From DAIQNV01 sp036788215 (GTDB lineage: Bacteria; Planctomycetota; Phycisphaerae; Phycisphaerales; UBA1924): a stretch of DNA of 64,000 bases. The position numbers were made by a program, and so were the translations under genes. The first letter of the stretch is position 1, and each line of letters opens with the position of its first letter. Below are positions 24,284-32,287 of this stretch, one piece after another. The notes beneath the pieces are model-generated. The model was not told the DNA's origin and made no database searches. It saw nothing but the letters and a program-made list of their open reading frames with translations. The stretch lies in NCBI GenBank assembly GCA_036788215.1, contig DAIQNV010000003.1, positions 1 through 64,000 on the forward strand. The letters run 5' to 3'.

Positions 24284-26092
24284 ATGAGCGTGGGGATGGA
24301 ATCCTTGTTGACGCTGGCAGTCGATGGGAACGCGGGGCTTGCACTCGAGCTCCTGAAGGTCCTGGCGTGCGCGGGTGCAGTCGCGATCGTGCTCGGGCGG
24401 TTGAAGCTGTCGGCCATCCCGGGGTACCTGATCGCGGGGGCGTTGATCGGGCCCTCCGGGATCGGGCTGGTGGATGACTACGAGCAGATCGTCGGGATCG
24501 GCAACCTGGCGGTCGTGCTTCTGATGTTCGGCATCGGGCTTCATCTGGACATCGCGGGCATGCGCCGCGGGGCGCTTTCCCTGATCGCGATCGGCGTGAT
24601 CTCTTCGGCGCTGGCGATCCTGTTGCTCACTCCGGTGGCGGCGGCTTTCGGGGTCCCGTGGTCGGGGGCGTTGGTGATCGGCATGGCGTTCTCGAACTCG
24701 TCGACCGCGGTGGTGCTGCGCGTCGTGCAGCAGTCGCGGGAGCTGCAGCGGGCGCACGGGCGCCTGATTTTCGGCGTGCTGCTGCTGCAGGACCTGCTGT
24801 TCATTGCGATGCTGGCGTTCATACCGACGCTGGCGGGCCTCGCGGGGACCTCGGGCGAGGGTTCGGTCGCGAGCGACGGCCCGCTGGGCGGGGACGGTCT
24901 CCTGGTCGTGGTCGGTGGGACGCTGGTCCGCGTCGCCATCCTGGCGGCCCTGTTGGTGGCAGGGAAGCTGGTGCTGCCCCGGGTGATGCTGGAAACCGCC
25001 AAGCGGGCGACGCCCGAGGTGATCCTGGTTGTCGCAGCGGCGGTGGCGCTCGGGTCGGCGGTGCTCGCCGAGTCGCTGGGACTGAGCGCCGCGTTGGGCT
25101 CGTTCATCGCGGGTTTCCTGCTGGCGGGGACGCCCTTCCGCTTCCATGTGTCGGGTCAGATGACGCCTCTGCGGGACTTGTTTATGGCGGTCTTCTTCAC
25201 CGCGGTGGGCCTGCAGGTGGACCTCGCGACGGTCGTCCCGCTGTGGTGGGTCGTGCTGATCGGCGTGGTGGCGACCGTGGTGCTCAAGTCGGCCGCGGTC
25301 GCGTTCCCGGCGTGGGCGTTCGGCGCGAGCGCCGGCCCGGCGGCGCAGACCGCGGTCAGCCTCTCGCAGGCGGGCGAGTTCTCCCTCGTCATGCTGGGCG
25401 TCGCGGCGGGGCTCGGGCTGATCGCCGACGATGCTTTGAGCGTGGTCATCGCGGTGGTCGTGGTCTCGCTCATCGCGACGCCGGGGCTGATGGTGCTGGG
25501 GCGGGGGCTGTCGGCCCGCCTGGCGGGGGTGCGACCGGCACCTTGGATTCGGCGGTTGTCCTTCTCCGACGCTCCGACGGCGCCCTCGTCGGAGGGCGCG
25601 ACGGGCGATGCAAAGACGCGTTGTCCCGCGATCATCGCGGGCTACGGGCCGGTAGGGCGTGCGTGCGCCGACCTGCTTATCGCGGAAGGCGTGCCGGTCA
25701 CGATCATCGAGCTGAACCCGGAGACGGTGAAGCGACAGCGCGGCATTGGGCGGTCGATCGTGTACGGGGATGTGACGAACGCCGAGGTGCTGGAGTCCGC
25801 AGGTGTTGCGAACGCCAACGCGGTCGTGCTGACGATCCCCGATGAGGACGCGATGCTGCGGGCGTGCCGTGCGATCCGGGCGGCGAATCCGACCGCCTTC
25901 ATCGCGGCCCGGGCGGGCGTGCTGAGCAAGGGCCTGCAGGCGCGTCAGCTCGGCGCGGACCATGTGACGGTGGAGGAGATCGCGACCGCGGAAGCGATGG
26001 CGAGGCAGGTGCTGGACCAGCTGAACCGGCGCGCGGGGGCGCAGCGGGAGGCGGAGACGCGGAAGGCGGCGAGCGGGGAAGGGGCGGAGTGA
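24284..26092 (+). CDS. KefB/YbaL-type cation:proton antiporter with C-terminal TrkA-N (RCK) domain
   Basis: A 602-residue CPA2-family transporter, probably K+/H+ exchange or efflux at the cytoplasmic membrane. About 12-13 hydrophobic helices span residues 20-420, including SAIPGYLIAGALIGPSGIGL, ALVIGMAFSNSSTAVVLRV and SLSQAGEFSLVMLGVAAGLG. From about residue 449 a Rossmann regulatory domain begins with IIAGYGPVGRACADLL and continues VTIIELNPETV...GDVTNAEVLESAGV, the NAD(H)-binding TrkA-N fold that gates such transporters. No ancillary KefF/KefG gene is adjacent. Palindromic repeats flank both sides. Confidence 0.93.
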   Translation: MSVGMESLLTLAVDGNAGLALELLKVLACAGAVAIVLGRLKLSAIPGYLIAGALIGPSGIGLVDDYEQIVGIGNLAVVLLMFGIGLHLDIAGMRRGALSLIAIGVISSALAILLLTPVAAAFGVPWSGALVIGMAFSNSSTAVVLRVVQQSRELQRAHGRLIFGVLLLQDLLFIAMLAFIPTLAGLAGTSGEGSVASDGPLGGDGLLVVVGGTLVRVAILAALLVAGKLVLPRVMLETAKRATPEVILVVAAAVALGSAVLAESLGLSAALGSFIAGFLLAGTPFRFHVSGQMTPLRDLFMAVFFTAVGLQVDLATVVPLWWVVLIGVVATVVLKSAAVAFPAWAFGASAGPAAQTAVSLSQAGEFSLVMLGVAAGLGLIADDALSVVIAVVVVSLIATPGLMVLGRGLSARLAGVRPAPWIRRLSFSDAPTAPSSEGATGDAKTRCPAIIAGYGPVGRACADLLIAEGVPVTIIELNPETVKRQRGIGRSIVYGDVTNAEVLESAGVANANAVVLTIPDEDAMLRACRAIRAANPTAFIAARAGVLSKGLQARQLGADHVTVEEIATAEAMARQVLDQLNRRAGAQREAETRKAASGEGAE

Positions 26093-26152
26093 CGGGGTGG
26101 CGGGGTGGCGGAGTGGGGGGATGATGGGGTTGGCGGGCTGTTTGTTGATCAC

Positions 26153-26180
26153 ACGGGCGGACGAGCCGTCGGTGGCACCC
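26153..26180 (+). repeat. Type B palindrome (loop ACGAG) before type A copy c
   Basis: Arms ACGGGCGG/CCGTCGGT (one mismatch and one G-T pair) surround ACGAG and are followed by GGCACCC. The arms differ in sequence from the copy at 24223 while pairing is mostly kept, and the loop and tail are identical. Confidence 0.6.
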
Positions 26181-26206
26181 GAGGTTGGTGGGGACCGCGC
26201 GGCGTT

Positions 26207-26244
26207 CGTGGAAAGACCGCTTCGCGGTGTTTCCACGGCACCCG
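26207..26244 (+). repeat. REP-like palindrome, type A, copy c
   Basis: Outer arms CGTGGAAA/TTTCCACG and inner arms ACCGC/GCGGT around TTC are followed by GGCACCCG. Compared with copy d, both arms changed together, keeping base pairs. It ends 11 bases before the 3' end of the convergent UVR-motif gene. Confidence 0.85.
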
Positions 26245-26254
26245 TTGTCTTGGG

Positions 26255-27160
26255 TCAGTCCTTGATCTGGCGGAGCTCGTCCCGGAGGATGGCGGCGAGT
26301 TCGTAGTTCTCGCGTTCGATCGCTTCGCGGAGACGCTGGCGGAGCTCGGCCTTCTGGCTGACGGGGAGCTTGGGCATGAGGGCCTCACGCATCGAGCGGA
26401 GGACCTGGACTTCGCTCGAGTTCTCGAAGTCCTCGGGGGCGCCATCGGCGGAGAAGTGGCTGCGGAGCTGGTCGAGCCCGTCGTCGATCGCGAGAAGGGC
26501 CGCCTTGGGCTCGTGCTCCTCGAGGGCCTGCGAGGCGAGGGCCCGGGCCCGCATCATGAGGATGTAGGGGCGGACCTGGGTCAGCATCCGCCGGTCCTCC
26601 TCGGTCGCGGCATGCTCGGCGCACAGCTCGACGACGCGGAGGTTGCGGGTGGTGTCCCGGACGACGCCCTCGTAGTCCTCGAGGACGAGCAGGGCGACAT
26701 AGCGGTGGTAGAACTGGGCCGCCTCGTCCCTCAGGAGCCGGCAGTCCTCGGGCGTGAGGATGTCGGGGGGCGAGTCGGGCTCCGCGGGGCCCGAGGAGGG
26801 CTGGGCGGAGGCGGACGTGGGCGGTGAGCCCTGGGAGGGGTCGAGATCCTCCGCTTCGGGGCCGGTGCCCGCTTCGGCGAGGTCCTGAGGATCGTCGTCC
26901 TCGTCGTCATCGATCAGGTCGTCCGAGAAGCCCAGCATGCCCTCCGCGGTGTCGATGCGCTGCTCGTAGTACTCGAGGTAGGAGGGGTACCCATGGGGCT
27001 CGACGCCATCGGGGCGGCCCTCGATGTTCATCTGGAGGACGCCCAGATCGAGCCGGACCTGGATCCTGGGCTCGCCATCATCACCGGATATGATCCGTAC
27101 ATTGATCTGGCCGGGCTCGTAGGGCCAGTCTTCGAGGATTCTGGCGAGGTCAAGGCTCAC
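26255..27160 (-). CDS. UvrB/UvrC (UVR) motif-containing protein with acidic linker
   Basis: A 301-residue cytoplasmic protein. The N-terminal 80 residues (DLARILEDWPYEPGQINVRIISGDDG, then RIQVRLDLGVLQMNIEGRPDG) form a conserved-looking strand-rich unit. An acidic low-complexity linker spans about 85-135. A helical region runs from about 135 to 260 (RDEAAQFYHRYVALLVLEDYEGVVRDT). The C-terminal UVR motif (about 263-298: LRQRLREAIERENYELAAIL) is the coiled hairpin that mediates protein contacts in UvrB, UvrC and McsA. No clpC/mcsB partner is adjacent. A good minus-strand promoter is seen at 27232-27260. Function unknown. Confidence 0.85.
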   Translation of the reverse strand: MSLDLARILEDWPYEPGQINVRIISGDDGEPRIQVRLDLGVLQMNIEGRPDGVEPHGYPSYLEYYEQRIDTAEGMLGFSDDLIDDDEDDDPQDLAEAGTGPEAEDLDPSQGSPPTSASAQPSSGPAEPDSPPDILTPEDCRLLRDEAAQFYHRYVALLVLEDYEGVVRDTTRNLRVVELCAEHAATEEDRRMLTQVRPYILMMRARALASQALEEHEPKAALLAIDDGLDQLRSHFSADGAPEDFENSSEVQVLRSMREALMPKLPVSQKAELRQRLREAIERENYELAAILRDELRQIKD

Positions 27161-27231
27161 GGCAGGAACCCCCCTATTGTGGTCAAGTTAAAGTGGGCTA
27201 TCGGGACGGGTTGGATCATCAAAAACGCGTT

Positions 27232-27260
27232 AGTATGGGCCCATTTCTGTCTCGTGCCAA
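27232..27260 (-). promoter_or_regulatory. Sigma-70 promoter (TTGGCA-17 bp-CATACT) for the UVR-motif gene
   Basis: On the minus strand the -35 TTGGCA (plus 27255-27260) and -10 CATACT (plus 27232-27237) are spaced by exactly 17 bp, about 72 bases upstream of the start codon at 27160. Confidence 0.6.
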
Positions 27261-27380
27261 GAAAATCCGAGATTCGTGACTAGAATGTGGGGTCTTCGCT
27301 TTCAAGGGCGTGGGCGGGACGGTACCGGCGGATAACAGTTGGTATTTTTGCGCTAACTCCCTTGTCTTCAGGTGATTTGT

Positions 27381-27411
27381 CGACGAGACGAAACCTTGCT
27401 CGTCGTATACT
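27381..27411 (+). promoter_or_regulatory. Inverted repeat abutting a TATACT -10 box upstream of the sigma factor gene
   Basis: CGACGAG (27381-27387) and CTCGTCG (27399-27405) are perfect inverted 7-mers with an 11-bp spacer. The second half touches TATACT (27406-27411). The repeat covers the -35 region, so it could be an operator or activator site controlling the sigma gene, which starts 100 bases downstream. The rest of the 350-base gap holds the divergent promoter and no ORF. Confidence 0.45.
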
Positions 27412-27510
27412 GGAATCGTAGGTGGCGACCCAGAGTCCTCCGGGGCTTTGGGTGATAGAGAGACTTCTTTCGAGAGCGCGGCTGCGTTTTGCCGCGGAAG
27501 GTGAGTAGAT

Positions 27511-28461
27511 GTGAGAGACTCCATGCAGTCGGCGGTGGCGTCGTCGACATTGAAGTCCGATATACAGGTCTACCTGTCCGAGATCAATCGCACTGCTCTG
27601 CTGACCGCGGAGGAGGAGCGTGAGCTCGGGTGGGCGATCATCAACGACGGGTGTCCGGCGGCGCGGGAGCGCATGATCCGGGCGAACCTGCGGTTGGTGG
27701 TTGCGATCGCGAAGAACTACGCGAACCGCGGGCTGCCCCTGACCGACCTCATCGAAGAGGGCAACATCGGTCTCATGCGGGCGGTCGAGGGGTTCGACCC
27801 CGCCCAGGGGGCGCGGTTCAGCACCTATGCGTCGTGGTGGATCAAGCAGGCGATCAAGCGGGCGCTCATCAACGCCCGCCAGCCGATCCACATCCCGGCG
27901 TACATGGTCGAGCTGATCGCGAAGTGGAAGCTGGCCCAGCGGACGCTGCACGCGGAGCTGGGCTACGCCCCTTCGATCGAGCAGCTCGCTGAGCACATGC
28001 AGCTGCCGGTCAAGAAGGTCAAGATCATCCGGCGGGCGGTGCGGGCGTTCCGGACGCCGGCGCAGGAGGGCTCGGGTTCCGAGGGGGACCTGATGAGCCT
28101 GAGCGAGCTGGTCGCGGACACCCGGGACGGGGCACCCGATGAGCGGGCCCTGCTGACCGAGGAGCTCGACGTCCTGCGGAAACTGCTCGAGACGATCGAC
28201 GACCGCGAGGCGACGATCCTCCGGCTCCGCTTCGGGCTGGACGGGCGCGAGCCCCTCACGCTCAAGCAGATCGCGGACATGGTGGACATCAGCCGCGAGC
28301 GTGTGAGGCAGATCGTCGAGGAGTCGCTCGAGAAGCTGAACGAGCGCCTGAACGACGCGAAGCCCAGCCGGTTCTTCCGGCGGCGCGGGGAGGATGACGG
28401 GGACGAGAACCCGCCCCATCGCCACGGGCCTCACCTGAGGCTGCACGGGTCGGCGGGGTGA
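27511..28461 (+). CDS. RNA polymerase sigma factor, RpoD/SigA (sigma-70) family
   Basis: A 316-residue sigma-70 family factor lacking region 1.1. Region 1.2 is SDIQVYLSEINRTALLTAEEE. Region 2 has RMIRANLRLVVAIAKNYANR and DLIEEGNIGLMRAVEGFDP. The 2.4 helix STYASWWIKQAIKRAL reads the -10 box. Region 3 follows, and region 4.2 is LTLKQIADMVDISRERVRQI. A Pro/His/Arg-rich tail of about 25 residues ends it. It may be the primary or a group 2 factor; the window cannot decide. GTG at 27511 follows GAAGGTGAG by a proper spacing and is preferred over the ATG at 27523. It stands alone with its own terminator. Confidence 0.92.
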   Translation: MRDSMQSAVASSTLKSDIQVYLSEINRTALLTAEEERELGWAIINDGCPAARERMIRANLRLVVAIAKNYANRGLPLTDLIEEGNIGLMRAVEGFDPAQGARFSTYASWWIKQAIKRALINARQPIHIPAYMVELIAKWKLAQRTLHAELGYAPSIEQLAEHMQLPVKKVKIIRRAVRAFRTPAQEGSGSEGDLMSLSELVADTRDGAPDERALLTEELDVLRKLLETIDDREATILRLRFGLDGREPLTLKQIADMVDISRERVRQIVEESLEKLNERLNDAKPSRFFRRRGEDDGDENPPHRHGPHLRLHGSAG

Positions 28462-28486
28462 TCCACTCCTGAACTTGCATCGATCG

Positions 28487-28517
28487 GCGACGGGCTCCGG
28501 CCCGTCGCTGTGTTTTT
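28487..28517 (+). terminator. Rho-independent terminator after the sigma factor gene
   Basis: A 9-bp perfect stem (28487-28495 with 28500-28508) and loop TCCG are followed by TGTGTTTTT. Confidence 0.92.
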
Positions 28518-28693
28518 GGGCGTGACGTAGTGGCGGGGTCGCGCCGGGGGGTTGGCCCGCCGGTTCGTCCGGGCGGGGGTGCGGGGTTGCCCGAAGTGCC
28601 GCTGCGCAGCGGTTCGGGGCGCCGGGCCGCCGGGGCCATGCCCGGGTGGGGCGGTTGTGGGTCCGGTATGGGCGGGGGTGGGGGGGATCCTGC

Positions 28694-28699
28694 TAGGAT
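28694..28699 (+). promoter_or_regulatory. -10 box (TAGGAT) for a leaderless mRNA
   Basis: TAGGAT is followed by CGAGGC and the ATG at 28706. The spacing matches the dnaJ, antiporter, coaX and ABC gene starts. GAGG is too close to the ATG to be a good ribosome-binding site. Confidence 0.45.
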
Positions 28700-28705
28700 C
28701 GAGGC

Positions 28706-30337
28706 ATGACGAGATCTGTTGCGCAATCGGGCGGTGTCGTGCGGTCGTCGGGCTTCCGGCGGCTGGTGTCGCTGGGGGCTGCGGTGATCGGGCTGGCGGC
28801 GGTGACGGGGTCCGGGGTGGCCCAGGACGCCATCACGCAGCTGAACCGGTCGCTGGAGCAGGTGACGCCCGACCGACGGAGCGAGACGGTGCTGCTGCCG
28901 GCGCTGGCGGCGCTCGAGTCGCCGCCGATCGTGGTGGACCGGCTGGAGTCCGCCCGCCTGCTGATGCCCGGGCTGACCGGCTGGGACCAGGCGTCGGCGT
29001 GGGCGATGGGGTCGACGCAGAAGGCGGCGCTGGACGCGCTGCGGGCGGTGACCATGGAACGGCGCTACGAGCGGGCGATGGTGTTCGCTCAGCCCTACGG
29101 CGTGGCAAACCTGAGCCCGGCGACGATCCTCTCGGGGATGTACACGGACCTAGGCGACCCGCCCCTGATCGCGGCGGCGCACCACAAGTACCTGGACAAG
29201 ATGCACGATCTGCGTCTGCTCGTGCACGTGGAGTCTTCGAGGCTCGTGGGCGAGGGGCGCCACGCGGACGCGGCGGATCTGCTGCTCCGGCTGAGCGGGC
29301 TGGGGCGGCAGATGATCGACCGGCCCCTGCTGAAGGAATCGCTGTGGGGCTACCAGACGATCATCGACGCGCTGCAGCGGGTGCGGGACGTGGTGTACCA
29401 GGACTTCCGGGGTGAGCGGCGGATGTCGCCTGCGGAGATCCTGTCGGTGATCGAGGCGCTGCGCGAGGATGGCTTCCTCGCGATGGCTCGCCTGCGATTC
29501 CCCGACGGGAACCGGCTGGCGGCGCGGCAACTGATCGAGCGCGTGTACGAGCCCCGCGGGCGTGCCCAGGAGAATGTGTACCTCTCGACGATGGTGCGGC
29601 TCGGCGGGTCCGAGCGCCCGCTGCGTCGGTTCGCGGGTGCCTCGCGCTGGGCGGGCACCGCGCAGAACCAGGCGGACTGGTACGAGGTGAACGACCAGAT
29701 CGAGCGGGTGTACTCGGGATGGAGCGGGCGGTGGGACCTGAGCCCGTTCGACCCGGTGCTGAAGCTGCCCTTCGCGATCGACACGGTGGAGAACCCGGAC
29801 GCCTACGCGGTCGTGCTCGAGCCGGCGACGGTGACGACCGACGAGGGGCGGCGGGTGTCGGGGACGGAGCTGTTCGACCTGCGGACCGTCCTGAAGGTGG
29901 AGCGTGTCGGCACGCGCCAGGCGCTCGCGGTGGTGGGGCGGTACTACGAGACGGAGCTGTTCCCGCCCCAGATCAGTTCTGTGCGAGCCCAGTGGCTCGG
30001 CGGGACGCTCGGGGCGGATGCGTTCAACGAGAGCCGCCAGGGCGGGCGGGAGCCACCCATGGAGTTCTTCGTGCCGGTGCGGGACGCGTTCGTCGCGGAC
30101 CGCCGGGCAGATGCGCAGCCTCACCGGATGGAGGTCTTCCCGGGTGACGGGACGAACTTCGGCGTAGCGCTGTTCGACGATCAGTTTCTGCTCTATTCCG
30201 TGGGACCGAACAGCGCGAAGGACTGGGCGGAGCGTGTGAGCCAGGACCGCGACGCCCTGATCGGCGACTACCTGCTCTGGCCCCCGGTGCTGAGCCTGCA
30301 CCGGGCGCACCTGGTCGAGACCGGGCAGTTGCGTTAA
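28706..30337 (+). CDS. Exported hypothetical protein, 543 aa
   Basis: A signal peptide spans about residues 1-39 (ending VTGSGVAQ). The mature protein is mostly helical up to about residue 310 (repeating patterns such as LLVHVESSRLVGEGRHADAADLLLRLSGLGRQM, TPR-like). A strand-rich C-terminal part follows (LFDLRTVLKVERVGTRQALAVVGRYYETELFPP, then VFPGDGTNFGVALFDDQFLLYSVGPN). I do not recognise the family. There is no lipoprotein cysteine or sorting tail, so it is probably periplasmic. It lies between the sigma factor and trxB, and a GC-rich perfect palindrome (30343-30360) follows its stop. Confidence 0.75.
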   Translation: MTRSVAQSGGVVRSSGFRRLVSLGAAVIGLAAVTGSGVAQDAITQLNRSLEQVTPDRRSETVLLPALAALESPPIVVDRLESARLLMPGLTGWDQASAWAMGSTQKAALDALRAVTMERRYERAMVFAQPYGVANLSPATILSGMYTDLGDPPLIAAAHHKYLDKMHDLRLLVHVESSRLVGEGRHADAADLLLRLSGLGRQMIDRPLLKESLWGYQTIIDALQRVRDVVYQDFRGERRMSPAEILSVIEALREDGFLAMARLRFPDGNRLAARQLIERVYEPRGRAQENVYLSTMVRLGGSERPLRRFAGASRWAGTAQNQADWYEVNDQIERVYSGWSGRWDLSPFDPVLKLPFAIDTVENPDAYAVVLEPATVTTDEGRRVSGTELFDLRTVLKVERVGTRQALAVVGRYYETELFPPQISSVRAQWLGGTLGADAFNESRQGGREPPMEFFVPVRDAFVADRRADAQPHRMEVFPGDGTNFGVALFDDQFLLYSVGPNSAKDWAERVSQDRDALIGDYLLWPPVLSLHRAHLVETGQLR

Positions 30338-30429
30338 CGGGGCCGGGCGCCGGCGCCCGGAACATCCGGCGGGGATGGGGTGTTGGTCTTTGACCGACGG
30401 ACGGTGCCGTCGGATTGGGAGGCGTGTCG

Positions 30430-31437
30430 ATGGTGAAGGCTGGAAGCGGTTCCGATGGCGTGCACAAGTTGGTGATCGTGGGCTCGGGCCCGGCCGGTTG
30501 GACCGCGGCGATCTACGCGGCGCGGGCGCAGTTGGAGCCCGTGGTGTACGTCGGCGTGCCCAAGCAGGACCCGGGGCCGGTGCTGCCGGGCGGGCAACTC
30601 ATGCTGACGACCGAGGTCGAGAACTATCCCGGTTTCCCGGAGGGCGTGACGGGGCCCGAGATGATGATGTCCTTCCAGAAGCAGGCGGAGCGCTTCGGGA
30701 CGAAGGTGATCGGGCAGGACATCGTCTCGATCGACTTCAGCGAGGACCCGGTGAACGAGCCCCACAGGCTGCACACCTCGAAGGGCGAGGTGGTGCTCGC
30801 GTACGCGGTGATCATCTCCTCGGGGGCGACCGCGAACTGGCTCGGGCTCGAGAACGAGATGCGGCTCGCGAAATCGGGTGGCGGCGTGAGCGCGTGCGCC
30901 GTGTGCGACGGGGCGTTGCCTCACTTCCGCGGGAAGCCCCTGGCGGTGGTGGGGGGCGGCGACACCGCGATGGAGGAGGCGACCTACCTGACGAAGTTCG
31001 CGAGCGAGGTCTTCGTGATCCACCGGCGCGAGAGCCTGCGTGCGAGCAAGGTGATGCAGGAGCGGTACCTCAGCAAGCCCAACGCGAAGGTGCTCTGGAA
31101 CAAGGTCGTCGTGGACGTCTTGGGCGACGAGAAGATCTCGGGCGTCGTGCTCGAGGACACCGTGACCAAGGAGCGGAGCGAGCTCGCGGTGGGGGGGCTC
31201 TTCGTCGCGATCGGGCACACGCCGGCGACGAAGTTCCTGCGCGAGACGGGGCTCGAGTTCGATGACGCCGGCTACATCATCCTGAGAGGACGGGACAGCG
31301 CGACCAATCTGCCCAGCGTCTTCGCGGCGGGGGACGTGGCGGACGCCAGGTACCGCCAGGCGGTCACCGCTGCGGGGATGGGCTGCCAGGCGGCGCTGGA
31401 TGCGGAGCACTGGCTCGGGGCGAAGGGCCTGAACTAG
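30430..31437 (+). CDS. trxB: Thioredoxin-disulfide reductase
   Basis: An FAD/NADPH enzyme that keeps thioredoxin reduced in the cytoplasm. 335 residues is a normal length. The N-terminal FAD site is LVIVGSGPAGWTAAIYAARA; then GGQLMLTTEVENYPGFPEG; the redox pair ACAVCDGA with C156 and C159; the NADPH loop VVGGGDTAMEEATYL and VIHRRESLRASK; and the C-terminal FAD motif FAAGDVADARYRQAVTAAGMG. I chose the ATG at 30430, about 7 bases after GGGAGG, rather than the TTG at 30415. No thioredoxin gene is adjacent. Confidence 0.96.
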   Translation: MVKAGSGSDGVHKLVIVGSGPAGWTAAIYAARAQLEPVVYVGVPKQDPGPVLPGGQLMLTTEVENYPGFPEGVTGPEMMMSFQKQAERFGTKVIGQDIVSIDFSEDPVNEPHRLHTSKGEVVLAYAVIISSGATANWLGLENEMRLAKSGGGVSACAVCDGALPHFRGKPLAVVGGGDTAMEEATYLTKFASEVFVIHRRESLRASKVMQERYLSKPNAKVLWNKVVVDVLGDEKISGVVLEDTVTKERSELAVGGLFVAIGHTPATKFLRETGLEFDDAGYIILRGRDSATNLPSVFAAGDVADARYRQAVTAAGMGCQAALDAEHWLGAKGLN

Positions 31438-31500
31438 CCTTTGCGCTCCGTTGAGCGCCTGCGGGCGCACACGCGATGTCGCGATGCCGGCGGCTGAACT

Positions 31501-31536
31501 CGTGGAGAAATCGCTGCGCGATGTCTCCACGGCACC
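31501..31536 (+). repeat. REP-like palindrome, type A, copy d (closest to consensus)
   Basis: Outer arms CGTGGAGA/TCTCCACG (8 bp) and inner arms ATCGC/GCGAT (5 bp) around TGC are followed by GGCACCC. It lies in the gap between trxB and the convergent VOC gene. Confidence 0.85.
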
Positions 31537-31586
31537 CTGTGTGAGTGTTGGGTGGCATGCCCACGCGCAGCGCGGGCGTATCGCGA

Positions 31587-32045
31587 TTAACCCAGAGCCG
31601 TGATGACTTCCGGGGGGGCCTGGACGAGTTCGACGAGGACGCCCTGGGACGAGATGGGGAACTCGTCGTTCGCCTTCGGGTGGATGAAGCAGACGTCGTG
31701 CCCGCCGGCACCCTTGCGGATGCCCCCGGGCGTGAAGCGGACGCCCTGGCTGGTGAGCCACTCGACCGCCTTCGGGAGATCGTCGATCCAGAGCCCGATG
31801 TGGTTGAGGGCGGGCTCGTGGACCTTGGGCTTCTTCTCGGGGTCGAGGGGCTGCATGAGGTCGACCTCGACCGCGGTGGGGCCCTCGCCTATGCGGTAGA
31901 TGTCCTCGTCGACGTTCTCGCGCTCGGATTGGAAGTCGCCCACGCGGGTGAGGCCCATGATCTCGCCCCAGAAGCTGGCGAGGGCGGGCTTGTCGAGGCC
32001 GCCTATGGCGACCTGCTGGATGCCGAGGACGCGGAAGGGTCTCAT
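31587..32045 (-). CDS. VOC (glyoxalase/methylmalonyl-CoA epimerase-like) family protein
   Basis: A 152-residue vicinal-oxygen-chelate fold protein. The paired beta-alpha-beta-beta-beta modules are visible: VLGIQQVAIGGLDKPALASFWGEIMGL, then AVEVDLMQPLDP and ALNHIGLWIDDLPKAVEWLTSQG, ending GVLVELVQAPPEV. The His of NHIGLWI and the Glu of VLVELVQ are likely metal ligands, with further ligands in the first module (QQVA replaces the usual HVA). This resembles lactoylglutathione lyases and methylmalonyl-CoA epimerases, but the reaction is not fixed. I chose the ATG at 32045 after a GGGAG site. Divergent from the PEP-CTERM-like gene. Confidence 0.85.
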   Translation of the reverse strand: MRPFRVLGIQQVAIGGLDKPALASFWGEIMGLTRVGDFQSERENVDEDIYRIGEGPTAVEVDLMQPLDPEKKPKVHEPALNHIGLWIDDLPKAVEWLTSQGVRFTPGGIRKGAGGHDVCFIHPKANDEFPISSQGVLVELVQAPPEVITALG

Positions 32046-32287
32046 GGTGAACTCCCGTTTCTGGTGTGCGAGCGGCAAATCGTACGCCGGTGTCCGTTTC
32101 TGGTCGAGGTGGGCATGTGGCCCAGTTTTCCAGTGACATCCCCCAGATCGGGCAGCATGGGGGACAAAGGTGTTGCGGGGCGATTTCCGTCTGGTAAGCT
32201 CTTAATAAGCACTGAGAGAGGGTGGTCTTTCGCAGCGTGGCTGCGACGACCGTGGGGTTTGGTGATCACTCTCAGGAGGCATTGAGA

